Part shown: positions 49,426-56,608 of the stretch, one piece after another
How positions within the stretch are numbered: the first letter of the stretch is position 1
Layout of the letters: the number at the start of each line of letters is the position of its first letter
From: Streptomyces sp. 378
GTDB lineage: Bacteria > Actinomycetota > Actinomycetes > Streptomycetales > Streptomycetaceae
Length of the DNA stretch: 64,000 nt
Reading direction: 5' to 3'
Assembly: GCF_030124145.1 (NCBI RefSeq)
Contig: NZ_JASKMS010000019.1
Span: 1 to 64,000, forward strand
Notes under the pieces: generated by a model
Databases searched by the model: none
The model's input: only the letters and a program-made list of their open reading frames with translations
Told to the model about the DNA's origin: nothing
Translations under genes and position numbers: made by a program

Positions 49426-49851
49426 CTCGTCCTCCTCCTCGTCATCCGGCAGATGCACGTCGCCGACGGCGATGTTGACCTCCACGACATCGAGGCCGGT
49501 CATCCGCTCCACCGCGTTGATGACGTTGGTCCGGACGTCGGCGGCGGTGTCGGTGATGGCCGCGCCGTACTCGACGACCAGGTCGAGATCAACGGCGGCC
49601 TGACGCTCCCCGACCTCCACCTTGACCCCCTGGGTGACCCCACCGCCCCCGCCCCCGCCCGGCACCCGCTGACGTACAGCCCCGAAGGCCTTGGACATGC
49701 CGCCACCGAGGTGGTGCACCTCGGGAATCTCCCGGGCCGCCATGCCCGCGATCTTCGCGACGACAGGATCCGCGATGGACGTGCTTCCCCGGGCGCCGGG
49801 AGCAGCCGCTCCGTCCTGAGATTCGTTCTTGCGCTGAGTGGTCTCCGTCAT
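49396..49851 (-). CDS. Asp23/Gls24 family envelope stress protein
   Basis: The 151-residue protein matches Asp23/Gls24: TSIADPVVAKIAGMAAREIPE, KVEVGERQAAVDLDLVVEYGAA, VRTNVINAVERMTGLDVVEVNIAVGDVHL. The Asp/Glu-rich tail and last residues (QEGRRVA) are encoded at the edge of the minisatellite. These proteins sit at the cell envelope and respond to alkaline or cell-wall stress. ATG at 49851 follows GAGGTGA; an upstream GTG is an alternative. Confidence 0.9.
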   Translation of the reverse strand: MTETTQRKNESQDGAAAPGARGSTSIADPVVAKIAGMAAREIPEVHHLGGGMSKAFGAVRQRVPGGGGGGGVTQGVKVEVGERQAAVDLDLVVEYGAAITDTAADVRTNVINAVERMTGLDVVEVNIAVGDVHLPDDEEEDENGQEGRRVA

Positions 49852-50201
49852 GACCGTCACCTCGATGATCGGTGAGGGGATGAGCAGCATCGTTCTCTTC
49901 CACGGTAGAACAATGGTGCGTATGGGGCGAAAGTGCCGTCCTGTTCCCCTGCGGGCGTCACCCTCCCCGGGTGCCGAGAGCACGGTGATGCTGCCGCAGA
50001 CGGGCGGCCAGGAAGCGAAGGGCAGAGCTGGAGACATCGACGCCGAACGGGCAGACCATCACGCGAAACCTCTGGTGGACACGGTTCCCTTGCTCGAAAA
50101 CCCGTCGACCAGGGGCTTCACCTCGGTAGCGTCAGGCCAACGGGCAAGCTGCCGAAGCAGGTTGGAAAGGCAGTGTGGAAGCTGCTCGCGAGGGCCTGAC
50201 G
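49852..50201. other. Intergenic region with a long inverted repeat
   Basis: 350 nt between the Asp23 start and the XRE/DUF2690 stop. It should hold the Asp23 promoter. The second half contains the left arm of a 20-bp inverted repeat (see 50119-50212). No credible gene is seen. Confidence 0.5.
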
Positions 50202-50212
50202 CTACTGAGGTG
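50119..50212. repeat. 20-bp imperfect inverted repeat, 54-nt loop
   Basis: CACCTCGGTAGCGTCAGGCC (50119-50138) is matched on the opposite strand by GGCCTGACGCTACTGAGGTG (50193-50212) with one mismatch. The right arm contains the stop codon of the XRE/DUF2690 gene. It can form a large stem-loop and may terminate that gene, or be the ends of a tiny mobile element. Confidence 0.7.
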
Positions 50213-51077
50213 AGGACGGCCGGGTCGTGGCGGCGGCCCCGCCCACGCGGGCCTCGAAGCACTCGCGTTCGCCGTCGGCCGACGCCGGCCGGAAGCAGGC
50301 CCGGACGATGCTGCCGACACGCACTTCGGTCATCTCGGTATAGATGAAGGTTGCCGCGTCCTCCTTGTTCCTGATGCGCACGCCGTGGGTCGGGCCGCCT
50401 GCCGTGACGTCCACCCGGTCGCTGATCTCGGTCCCCCAGGTCCGGGCCCAGCTCGCGCCGCACTTCTTGCTGTAACGCAGCTCGACGTGGGCGCCGGTGG
50501 CCGTTCGGTACGAGGCGAGGGTGTCTGGGCCGACGCCGCAGATCAGGCGCATCGGGTCCCGGCCCTCGCAGGCGGCTCCGCGGCATTGGGGAGCGAGGGA
50601 GAACGGGACGGAGGCCGGCAGCGCTTCGTCCTCCTGAGCCTCCGAGTCCGGCAGCAGGATGAACAACAGGCCCGCGACACCACCGACGATCACGGTGTAC
50701 GCCGACGCCAGCACCACCAGGAGCCTGCTCCTGCGGCCGCGCAGCAGCCCGGCCGCGGAGGGCGGTGGCGACTCCTCGGGCTGCGGTCGTGGCGACTCGT
50801 CCGCGGGAGGCGCGGGGGCGGGCGCGGGAGCCACCGCGCGTCCGCTCCAGTGTGACTCGGCGATCTCCCACAGGGCCAGCAGCCGCCCGTCCGGTTCGTT
50901 CGCGAGCCGGCACAGTTCCCGTACGGCCTGGCGAGGAGGCAGGCTCTTGCCGTTGAGGTAACGCTCCCACGAGGACTTGCTGTACGCCGTTCGCTCCGCC
51001 AGCGCCGCCAGGCTCAGCCCCGCACCGGCCCGCAGCTCCCGCAACGCCGCGGCCAGCCGGGGGAGTTCCGTGGTCAC
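50202..51077 (-). CDS. Membrane-anchored XRE regulator with DUF2690 domain
   Basis: The 291-residue protein has an XRE HTH (LRELRAGAGLSLAALAERTA, YSKSSWERYLNGKSLPPRQAV; about 8-60), a Pro-rich linker, one membrane helix (LLVVLASAYTVIVGGVAGLL, about 125-145) and an external DUF2690 domain (PQCRGAACEGRDPMRLICG, TGAHVELRYSKKCGASWART). GTG overlaps the upstream XRE gene stop by 4 nt. The layout predicts that an extracytoplasmic signal alters DNA binding inside. Ligand unknown. Confidence 0.88.
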   Translation of the reverse strand: MTTELPRLAAALRELRAGAGLSLAALAERTAYSKSSWERYLNGKSLPPRQAVRELCRLANEPDGRLLALWEIAESHWSGRAVAPAPAPAPPADESPRPQPEESPPPSAAGLLRGRRSRLLVVLASAYTVIVGGVAGLLFILLPDSEAQEDEALPASVPFSLAPQCRGAACEGRDPMRLICGVGPDTLASYRTATGAHVELRYSKKCGASWARTWGTEISDRVDVTAGGPTHGVRIRNKEDAATFIYTEMTEVRVGSIVRACFRPASADGERECFEARVGGAAATTRPSSPQ

Positions 51078-51871
51078 TCGGACGCCGCTTCCCGTAGGGC
51101 CCGCCAGGTGCGCGGGCCGATGACCCCGTCCACGACCAGCCCGCTCCGCTTCTGCATGCGCTCGACCGCTCGCCGCGTCTTCGGGCCGAAGACGCCGTCG
51201 ATCTCCCCTGGCGCAGTGCCCGCCCGGCGCAGCAGGCACTGGGCCTCGGCCACTTCGAGCCCCACATGGGTGTTGGACAGGGGGATGTCCGTGGTCCGGC
51301 TCAGGCCCGCGTACCAGCGGCCGTCACGCTGTTCCAGCCGGCAGGTGTAGATGACCGGCACCAGGGACTCCGACACGGTGGCCGGGGCCGCCGCGACAGC
51401 ATCGCCGCGGTCACGCGCGAGCTGGGCACGGGCCTCGGTGAGCCGCACGGCCAGCAGGAGCGCCGCGGAGACGGACAGCACCGTGACCACGGCTCCCGCC
51501 ATGACCGCGGCGCGCAGGTGACGCCCGTACGGCTGCCGCTCCGTGGGGGTGTGTGCCGGTGTCGCGGAGAAGTCCTCGGGGGCGTCGGGGGTGACCACCC
51601 GTCCCTCCGCCCAGCGTTGGGCGGCGACCTCGTGCATCACCAGCAGCCTGTGCGGATCGTCACCGCCGACGCGGGCCATCGCCTCGACGGCCTCCCGGGG
51701 CGGCAGAGACCTGCCGTTCAGATATCGCTGCCACGACTTCGCGCTGTACCCGGTCCGGTCGGCCAGTTGACGCGCGCTCAGTTCGCTGTGGTCCTTCAGC
51801 CTGCGCAGTCGCACGATCAACTGGTGGACGTGTGGGTGCAGTTCCGCGGGCAGTTCCTTCCAGCGCGACAC
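51074..51871 (-). CDS. Membrane-anchored XRE regulator with peptidoglycan-binding domain
   Basis: The 265-residue protein has an N-terminal XRE HTH (LRRLKDHSELSARQLADRTG, YSAKSWQRYLNGRSLPPREAV; about 20-65), a membrane helix (AVMAGAVVTVLSVSAALLLAV, about 122-142) and a C-terminal PG_binding_1 domain (VAEAQCLLRRAGTAPGEIDG, VFGPKTRRAVERMQKRSGL, VDGVIGPRTWRALR). Its HTH is clearly related to that of the next gene, which suggests duplication. GTG start. It may sense cell-wall fragments directly; a secreted PG-binding protein is encoded divergently. Confidence 0.9.
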   Translation of the reverse strand: MSRWKELPAELHPHVHQLIVRLRRLKDHSELSARQLADRTGYSAKSWQRYLNGRSLPPREAVEAMARVGGDDPHRLLVMHEVAAQRWAEGRVVTPDAPEDFSATPAHTPTERQPYGRHLRAAVMAGAVVTVLSVSAALLLAVRLTEARAQLARDRGDAVAAAPATVSESLVPVIYTCRLEQRDGRWYAGLSRTTDIPLSNTHVGLEVAEAQCLLRRAGTAPGEIDGVFGPKTRRAVERMQKRSGLVVDGVIGPRTWRALREAASE

Positions 51872-52191
51872 GCTTTCCCCCCACTCGCGTCACGGACCTC
51901 GGGCCCGGCCCGTGTCCCGGTCTCATTCTGCATCAGCCGTGACGGGAATCGCAGTGCGGGCCTCGCCCCGGCGCGACTCCGCTCTGGCGCAGAATCAGCG
52001 TCCCCTCTCGTCACAGTCCCGTCGCATGGGCTCGGCGGGCGACATCTCAGCAGGTCAGCGGGTGGGACGTCCCGGGATGAGGTCACTTCTGCGCCAGCTG
52101 TGGCCGACGGTCACGCCGAACCCGCAGTCTCGTTGCGGAGCCGGCCCACGTGGTCGGCCCCGCCCATCACACGTCAACCGAGGGGAACAGC
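51872..52191. promoter_or_regulatory. Divergent control region, XRE pair / secreted PG-binding gene
   Basis: 320 nt between divergent starts with no credible gene. It must carry promoters for both directions and is the natural place for the XRE proteins to bind. I see no strong palindrome. Confidence 0.4.
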
Positions 52192-52665
52192 ATGCGAGCT
52201 CTCACGAAGGCACTCGTCAGTGTCACCGCCGCGGTCGGGATCGCCGCCGGCGGCCTGGCCACCGCGGGCACGGCCATGGCGGCTCCCGCGCCGGTACAGC
52301 GGCAGGCGGTGAGCGGCGAGGTCACAACGCTCGCGGTGGTCAACCTGGGGCTGAACACCACCCGGGCCAAGCACTGGCAGTGCTACCTGCGCAACGTGGG
52401 CCCGGAATACAACCCCGGCACGATCGACGGGCAGCTGGGTACCAACAGCTGGAAGGCGGCACAGAGGCTGTTCAGGGACCTCGACTTCTACAACGATTCC
52501 ATCGACGGAGTCGTCGGACCCAACACGATCACGGCGCTGCAGCGCTTCCTGAACTGGATCGACCAGTACACCGGCGACGACTACAACCTGGCCGTCGACG
52601 GGAAAGCCGGACCGGCGACCAAGGGCGCGTTCTGGGACTTCAACGGCCGGAACTTCTGCGCCTGA
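52192..52665 (+). CDS. Secreted peptidoglycan-binding domain protein
   Basis: The 157-residue protein has a signal peptide (MRALTKALVSVTAAVGIAAG, cleaved near AMA-APAP, residue 30). The mature part is PG_binding_1-like: GPEYNPGTIDGQLGTNSWKAA, QRLFRDLDFYNDSIDGVVGP, NTITALQRFLNWIDQY, AVDGKAGPATKGAFW, ending in FCA. It may bind cell wall outside the cell. ATG follows GAGGGG. The domain resembles the external part of the adjacent XRE regulator. Confidence 0.88.
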   Translation: MRALTKALVSVTAAVGIAAGGLATAGTAMAAPAPVQRQAVSGEVTTLAVVNLGLNTTRAKHWQCYLRNVGPEYNPGTIDGQLGTNSWKAAQRLFRDLDFYNDSIDGVVGPNTITALQRFLNWIDQYTGDDYNLAVDGKAGPATKGAFWDFNGRNFCA

Positions 52666-52674
52666 GCGACCGCC

Positions 52675-52712
52675 GCGGCGCGTCCCCTCGTGCAGGAGGG
52701 GACGCGCCGCTT
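52675..52712 (+). terminator. Terminator of the secreted PG-binding gene
   Basis: GCGGCGCGTCCCCTC (52675-52689) pairs perfectly over 15 bp with 52696-52710 around GTGCAG, followed by TTGG. Confidence 0.85.
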
Positions 52713-52926
52713 GGGTCCCTCCGGTCCACTCGGTGATCCGGACGGCACGGCCTGGCCCGTCCGGTTCGACGTCCGCCGCGACCGCCCCGACGCACTCGCT
52801 CAGCGCCGAGTGCAACGTGGATGCGCATGAGCGAACCGTGTACGGGCTGACGCAGCCTGTCCCGTCATAGATCTCACGAGCGTCGCTACACCGTCGAATC
52901 CTCGTCGGTAACCCACTGGGTGCCGG
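52711..52926. other. Boundary stretch before the accessory region
   Basis: About 215 nt between the terminator and the PIN stub. Nothing gene-like is seen. It is a plausible junction between core chromosome and decayed element DNA. Confidence 0.4.
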
Positions 52927-53045
52927 TCAAATCTTGATGACGGTGGCGCGTCCACCGCAGAGGGCGGTGAGGTCCTCCGGGGCGGAGGTCAGGATCGTGA
53001 CCGGGGCGGGGGCGGCGAGGGCGGTGGCGCTGAGCAGTGGCCGCA
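52927..53045 (-). pseudogene. C-terminal stub of a PIN-domain (VapC-like) toxin
   Basis: Read on the minus strand, the last 39 codons encode PLLSATALAALAAP.. then APVTILTSAPEDLTALCGG and RATVIKI followed by TGA. This is the typical end of a PIN toxin (final Asp motif in TSAPEDL). The N-terminal two-thirds and any antitoxin are missing, so it is a remnant. Confidence 0.6.
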
Positions 53046-53412
53046 GGTCGCGGCGAAAACCCGCAACGAGATCAACGACGCACTGTGCGCGATCACTCAG
53101 GCGATGCTCCGGAACGTACGAGGCCGCCCCAATGACGAGTTGCTGCGGCCAGGGCTGCGGGACTGGGCGTTCGTCGTGCTCCGGCCGGAGCTGCGTATGG
53201 CGCCCGCCGGCGTGCGTCTTGCTCCGCGCTGGGCGGAGTGGACGTCACGCCCCTTGGCCGACCTACCCGGTCGTCATGCGGGCGGTGATGCAAGCCCCGT
53301 AGCTGAAACAGGACGGCACGATCGCAGCCGCCGAGACCCAGAGGCACAAGCGCATGTCCCTCGTGAAGCAGCACGGTAAGCGATCGAGCGGGGCGGACTC
53401 CGCACCGACCCG

Positions 53413-54133
53413 ATGGCCGCCATCAACGGGCGGATCGCCAAGACCGTAAAGCAGGCCGATCCACGGGTAGTCGCCAACCCCACCCAGGCGCGCTCCCTGT
53501 TGTGCGCTCTCTCCTACGTCGGTGGCTACCGGCGTGCCCGCGGACGGCGGTTGGTCGGCTTGCTCGCTGGCATGTACTACGCCGACCTGCGGAGGTGGTC
53601 GCAGTGTCCCTGCCGGACTGCGTTCTGCTTACGGAGGGTCGGGGCTGGGCGATCCTGCACGTCACTCGGCCCCTGGCGGGCAAGTGGACCGACACCGGAC
53701 GTCTCCATGACGAGCGGCGGTCTGAGAGCCGCCAGCCGGGCGGGACCCGACCGGTGCGCTGCCGCCCGAGCTGGTGATGCTGTGGCGGAGAGCATCCAGA
53801 CCTTCGGCACTGCCGAGGACGGACGGCTGTTCTTCAACGAGCACGGCGGGCATCGTAAGCTCCAACACCTACTACGGGGTCTGGCATGAAGCCCGTGCCC
53901 TTGCCCTCCCGTCCGATGTGGCGGACTCACCGCTCGCGGCCCGCCCGTACGACCTCCGCCACTCGGCCCTGCCTACCTGGCTGAATGCCGGAGTGGATCC
54001 CACCGCGGTCGCCGAACGCGCCGGCAACAGCGGTGAGGTCCTCATGACCCGATACGTCAAGTGCCGGACAAATGGGAATTCACCGGTTCGGTGTTGTGAA
54101 GCCTCTGGCCAGCATGCCCAGGGCGTCGGGTGA
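53413..54133 (+). pseudogene. Tyrosine integrase, multiply frameshifted
   Basis: Pieces of one integrase lie in order in different frames: DPRVVANPTQARSLLCALSY followed by VGGYRRARGRRLVGLLAGMYY (53458-53580), PAEVVAVSLPDCVLLTEGRG and WTDTGRLHDE (53590-53720), IQTFGTAEDGRLFFNEHGG (53790-53850) and TYYGVWHEARALAL, AARPYDLRHSALPTWLNAG, VDPTAVAERAGN (53866-54033). The last holds the R..H of the catalytic domain (RHSALPTW) and a degenerate ending VLMTRYVKC where the Tyr sits. At least three shifts; surely inactive. Confidence 0.85.
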
Positions 54134-54174
54134 TGACGACCAGGTTGGCCGTTGCGGTTCTGGCATGCAAAAGA

Positions 54175-54210
54175 AAGGCGCTGATCTGCACCTCTGCAGT
54201 TCAGCGCCTT
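54175..54210. terminator. Strong hairpin between integrase remnant and tRNA fragment
   Basis: AAGGCGCTGA (54175-54184) pairs with TCAGCGCCTT (54201-54210), and an inner CTGCA/TGCAG stem closes a CCTC loop. On the minus strand it follows the tRNA 3' end, as a tRNA terminator would; on the plus strand it follows the integrase. Confidence 0.75.
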
Positions 54211-54218
54211 GATCGGGA

Positions 54219-54266
54219 GTGCCCCGGGCAGGATTCGAAACCTGCGCACACGGCTCCGGAGGCCGG
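54219..54266 (-). other. 3' fragment of tRNA-Arg(CCG), probable attachment site
   Basis: On the minus strand the sequence reads through an anticodon stem-loop CGGC-CTCCGGA-GCCG (anticodon CCG, Arg), a T-arm GCAGG..TTCGAAT..CCTGC and the acceptor 3' strand CCGGGGCAC. The 5' half (acceptor, D-arm) is not continued upstream of the anticodon stem. The T-loop has one extra T compared with a standard 7-nt loop. A tRNA 3' half beside an integrase is the classic att footprint. Confidence 0.7.
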
Positions 54267-54589
54267 TTCTGCATGCGGTGTTCGCCCTGGTCACCGGCCT
54301 GCGTTTGGGGGCACAGGCAGCGCCTGTCCACAACTGGTCCACGCTCCGGCGAGTCACGATCGCTGTAGGCGTTGCAGCTGTCAAGCATGGTGGCCCCACC
54401 ACAGAGCACGCCGCCGACGTGCTGGTCACAGGGAGCTGACCAATCGTGGCTTGCACGTGGCCTTACCAGTAGGGGTATGCCTGCGAAGGTGATCTCCGAC
54501 CAGGTATCCTACCGCGCGAGAGCGCTGTGCGGCTCGGACCGTGACGGCATCTGGAGGTCCCGTCAGGTAACACTCTAAAATGGGGAACA
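54267..54589. promoter_or_regulatory. Leader region of the four-gene defence-like operon
   Basis: About 320 nt between the tRNA fragment and the methyltransferase start. Base composition drops toward the right. GGGGA (54581-54585) serves as ribosome site for ATG 54590, and an AT-rich CACTCTAAAAT (54569-54579) could be part of a promoter. No gene is seen. Confidence 0.4.
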
Positions 54590-56581
54590 ATGACTCTCGA
54601 TGTCGCAGCAGGAACCCAACTGAGGTTCGCAGAATACCTTACAGATCTTTCGAGCGTTCCCGAAACGGGAGCATCCCTAATTGAGTCGTGGTTCCCTGCA
54701 CGCGCGCTTTCGCAAGTGATCGCTAAGGACCGACGAGTCCGCGATTCGGCATATGCTGGTCATCGATGGTGGGCGCGCCGACCGCCGGCGTTGCTTCGCG
54801 CCCTCCTCCTCGCAACCGCCCTGCCCTCCGGTGTAAGCGAAGAACAGTTCTGGGAACGATACGCATCGGAAGAGCCTCACCTTCTAGGTAAGACTGTATA
54901 TGACCCCTTCATGGGGGGCGGATCCACACTGGTGGAAGCGCAGCGGCTTGGTGCATCGGTCATGGGATCAGACGTAGACCCTATGTCTGTCCGCATTGTA
55001 AAGGCCGAACTCGCGCCGGTCGACGGTAAGAAGTTGCGTGATTACGGCAAGCTGCTCTTGGCTCACCTGCAAGCGAATCTCTCGTGGCTTTATCCCTCGG
55101 AGTCAGCAGCAGCGCCCCTACATTACTTCTCAATTGCTGAAGTGCAGTGCCCTGCTTGCATGGAAGCTGGTCCGCTCTATCGGAACCTAATCTTGGTGCG
55201 CGATCCAAAGAAGGTTGGCGCGGTAGTCCGTGATCATGCGCTTACTGTCTTTTGCCCGCTCTGCTGGAAGCTGCACTACCTTAACTCTCCTGATCGCAAG
55301 GTGTTGCGGTGCTGCGATAAACGGTTCAAGATTGCCGAAGGAACATACCGCGCTGGCGCGTATCACTGCCCATCATGCGGGGTGGCTTCCACGCACCGCG
55401 ATCTTAAGACGGGCATGGCAAAGCGGCGTATCGTGGCCGTCGAGGAAACGAAAGCTAATGGCCGTCGAAACCTACGAATGCAGAGTGGTCTCGATGAGTC
55501 CGTTCAGCTAAAAGCAGCAAGGGAGTGGGCATCCCAACGTGATTCCCTGCCGCATCCTAAGGGGGAGATTAGGGCTATTCGCTCTGACGAGCGGCCTCGA
55601 AGCTATGGCATCAAGGCATACGAAAACCTTTTCACGCACCGACAGCTTTTGGTTTTGGGGCACGCCCTAAAGTGGATAGAAGAAAATGTCCCGGAGGAGG
55701 ATTTTCGCGCCGCATTGGAACTGGCGGTGTCAAATTCGCTATCAACGAATAATAAATTGTGCGGGTACGCGACAGACTACGGGCGACTGTCAGCTCTTTT
55801 CTCCGTGCGTGGGTACTCCCTTCCCGCACTGACAGTGGAGCTGAACCCGCTCCATGAGACTGGTGGACGCGGCACTCTTGCAGCTTGCATTGAGCGTGTC
55901 GCAAAGTCGGACGCCGCGAAAGTTCGGCGACATGCGTGGGACACTCAGACGCGTAGGCCCGTGCCGAATCTTTTCAATTTCTCACGTAACCATGGGTCTT
56001 CCTGGGTAGGCCTCAAGAATGCCGCCTCGACCTCAGCTCCGGAAGCCATAGAGATGATTGACATCGCGGTATTCGATCCTCCCTATTTCGACTTCATTGC
56101 TTACGACGAGCTGTCCGAGTTCCACCGTGCTTGGTTCGGGGAATTGGATCTCGCAGGTGAACCGTTGTTGCCGAAGGCAGAAAATCCCGTCCAATCCTTC
56201 GGGGAGCAGCTAGGTGCATCCTTGCGTGAGATGGCTAAACGAGCTCGGGGCTCCAATCCTTTTGCTTTCACCTACCACTCGGCTAATCCCGATGCGTGGG
56301 AGGCAGTGGGATTGGCCTTGGACTTTGCACAGCTCGCGGTGACAAGGCTCTGGCCCGTGCGAAGTGATGGACACATGGGCCACCACAGCAATCCCGGAAA
56401 TTGTGAGTGGGATGTCATCGTTGTCTGCCGACCCAACAGGGATACGGTCAAGCATAAGCTTGAAGATACAGCCAAGGGTTGGGTTTCCGACATGGCGCCG
56501 CTAGATGTGAATGATGCAGACGTTCGGAACTTTACGTTCGCACTAGAAATGGCGAAACCGCGTTTCGCAAAAGTTTTTTAA
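54590..56581 (+). CDS. DNA methyltransferase, DUF1156-like N-terminus, zinc fingers, DPPY motif
   Basis: The 663-residue protein opens with a DUF1156-like segment (IESWFPARALSQVIAKDRRV, then HRWWARRPPALLRALLLATA, about 27-80). Motif I is DPFMGGGST (105-113) followed by GSDVDPMSVRIVKAEL, and the catalytic motif IV is D496PPY in IDIAVFDPPYFDFIAYDELS. Between them are three Cys pairs, C187PAC, C222PLC and C260PSC, likely zinc ribbons. This is an adenine-N6 or cytosine-N4 enzyme. It is shorter than typical DUF1156 methylases. Base use is far less GC-rich than the core genes (for example 31 of 60 at 54601-54660). It leads a tight operon with a ParB-like protein, helicase and nuclease-like protein. 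Confidence 0.88.
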   Translation: MTLDVAAGTQLRFAEYLTDLSSVPETGASLIESWFPARALSQVIAKDRRVRDSAYAGHRWWARRPPALLRALLLATALPSGVSEEQFWERYASEEPHLLGKTVYDPFMGGGSTLVEAQRLGASVMGSDVDPMSVRIVKAELAPVDGKKLRDYGKLLLAHLQANLSWLYPSESAAAPLHYFSIAEVQCPACMEAGPLYRNLILVRDPKKVGAVVRDHALTVFCPLCWKLHYLNSPDRKVLRCCDKRFKIAEGTYRAGAYHCPSCGVASTHRDLKTGMAKRRIVAVEETKANGRRNLRMQSGLDESVQLKAAREWASQRDSLPHPKGEIRAIRSDERPRSYGIKAYENLFTHRQLLVLGHALKWIEENVPEEDFRAALELAVSNSLSTNNKLCGYATDYGRLSALFSVRGYSLPALTVELNPLHETGGRGTLAACIERVAKSDAAKVRRHAWDTQTRRPVPNLFNFSRNHGSSWVGLKNAASTSAPEAIEMIDIAVFDPPYFDFIAYDELSEFHRAWFGELDLAGEPLLPKAENPVQSFGEQLGASLREMAKRARGSNPFAFTYHSANPDAWEAVGLALDFAQLAVTRLWPVRSDGHMGHHSNPGNCEWDVIVVCRPNRDTVKHKLEDTAKGWVSDMAPLDVNDADVRNFTFALEMAKPRFAKVF

Positions 56582-56608
56582 GTTCGCCGAAATGCCGCTG
56601 GGGGGATC

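Larger units (their letters stand above)
52927..54266. mobile_element. Remnant of an integrative element at a tRNA-Arg site
   Basis: The segment combines a truncated PIN toxin, an integrase broken in several frames, a strong hairpin and a 3' tRNA-Arg(CCG) fragment. Integrase followed by a tRNA-derived att site is the end structure of actinomycete integrative elements. The far end and a full tRNA are not visible in this window, so the element's extent cannot be set. DNA at 53046-53412 is degenerate; a frame with NDALCAITQAMLRNVRGRPN and LRDWAFVVLRPELR may be an upstream part of the same integrase. Confidence 0.6.

Noticed and set aside
49098..49490. Repeat-rich minus-strand frame (GGRRKAGGPAGAG units)
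   Set aside because: Produced by translating the 26-bp minisatellite. It starts inside the Asp23 gene in another frame and has no ribosome site.
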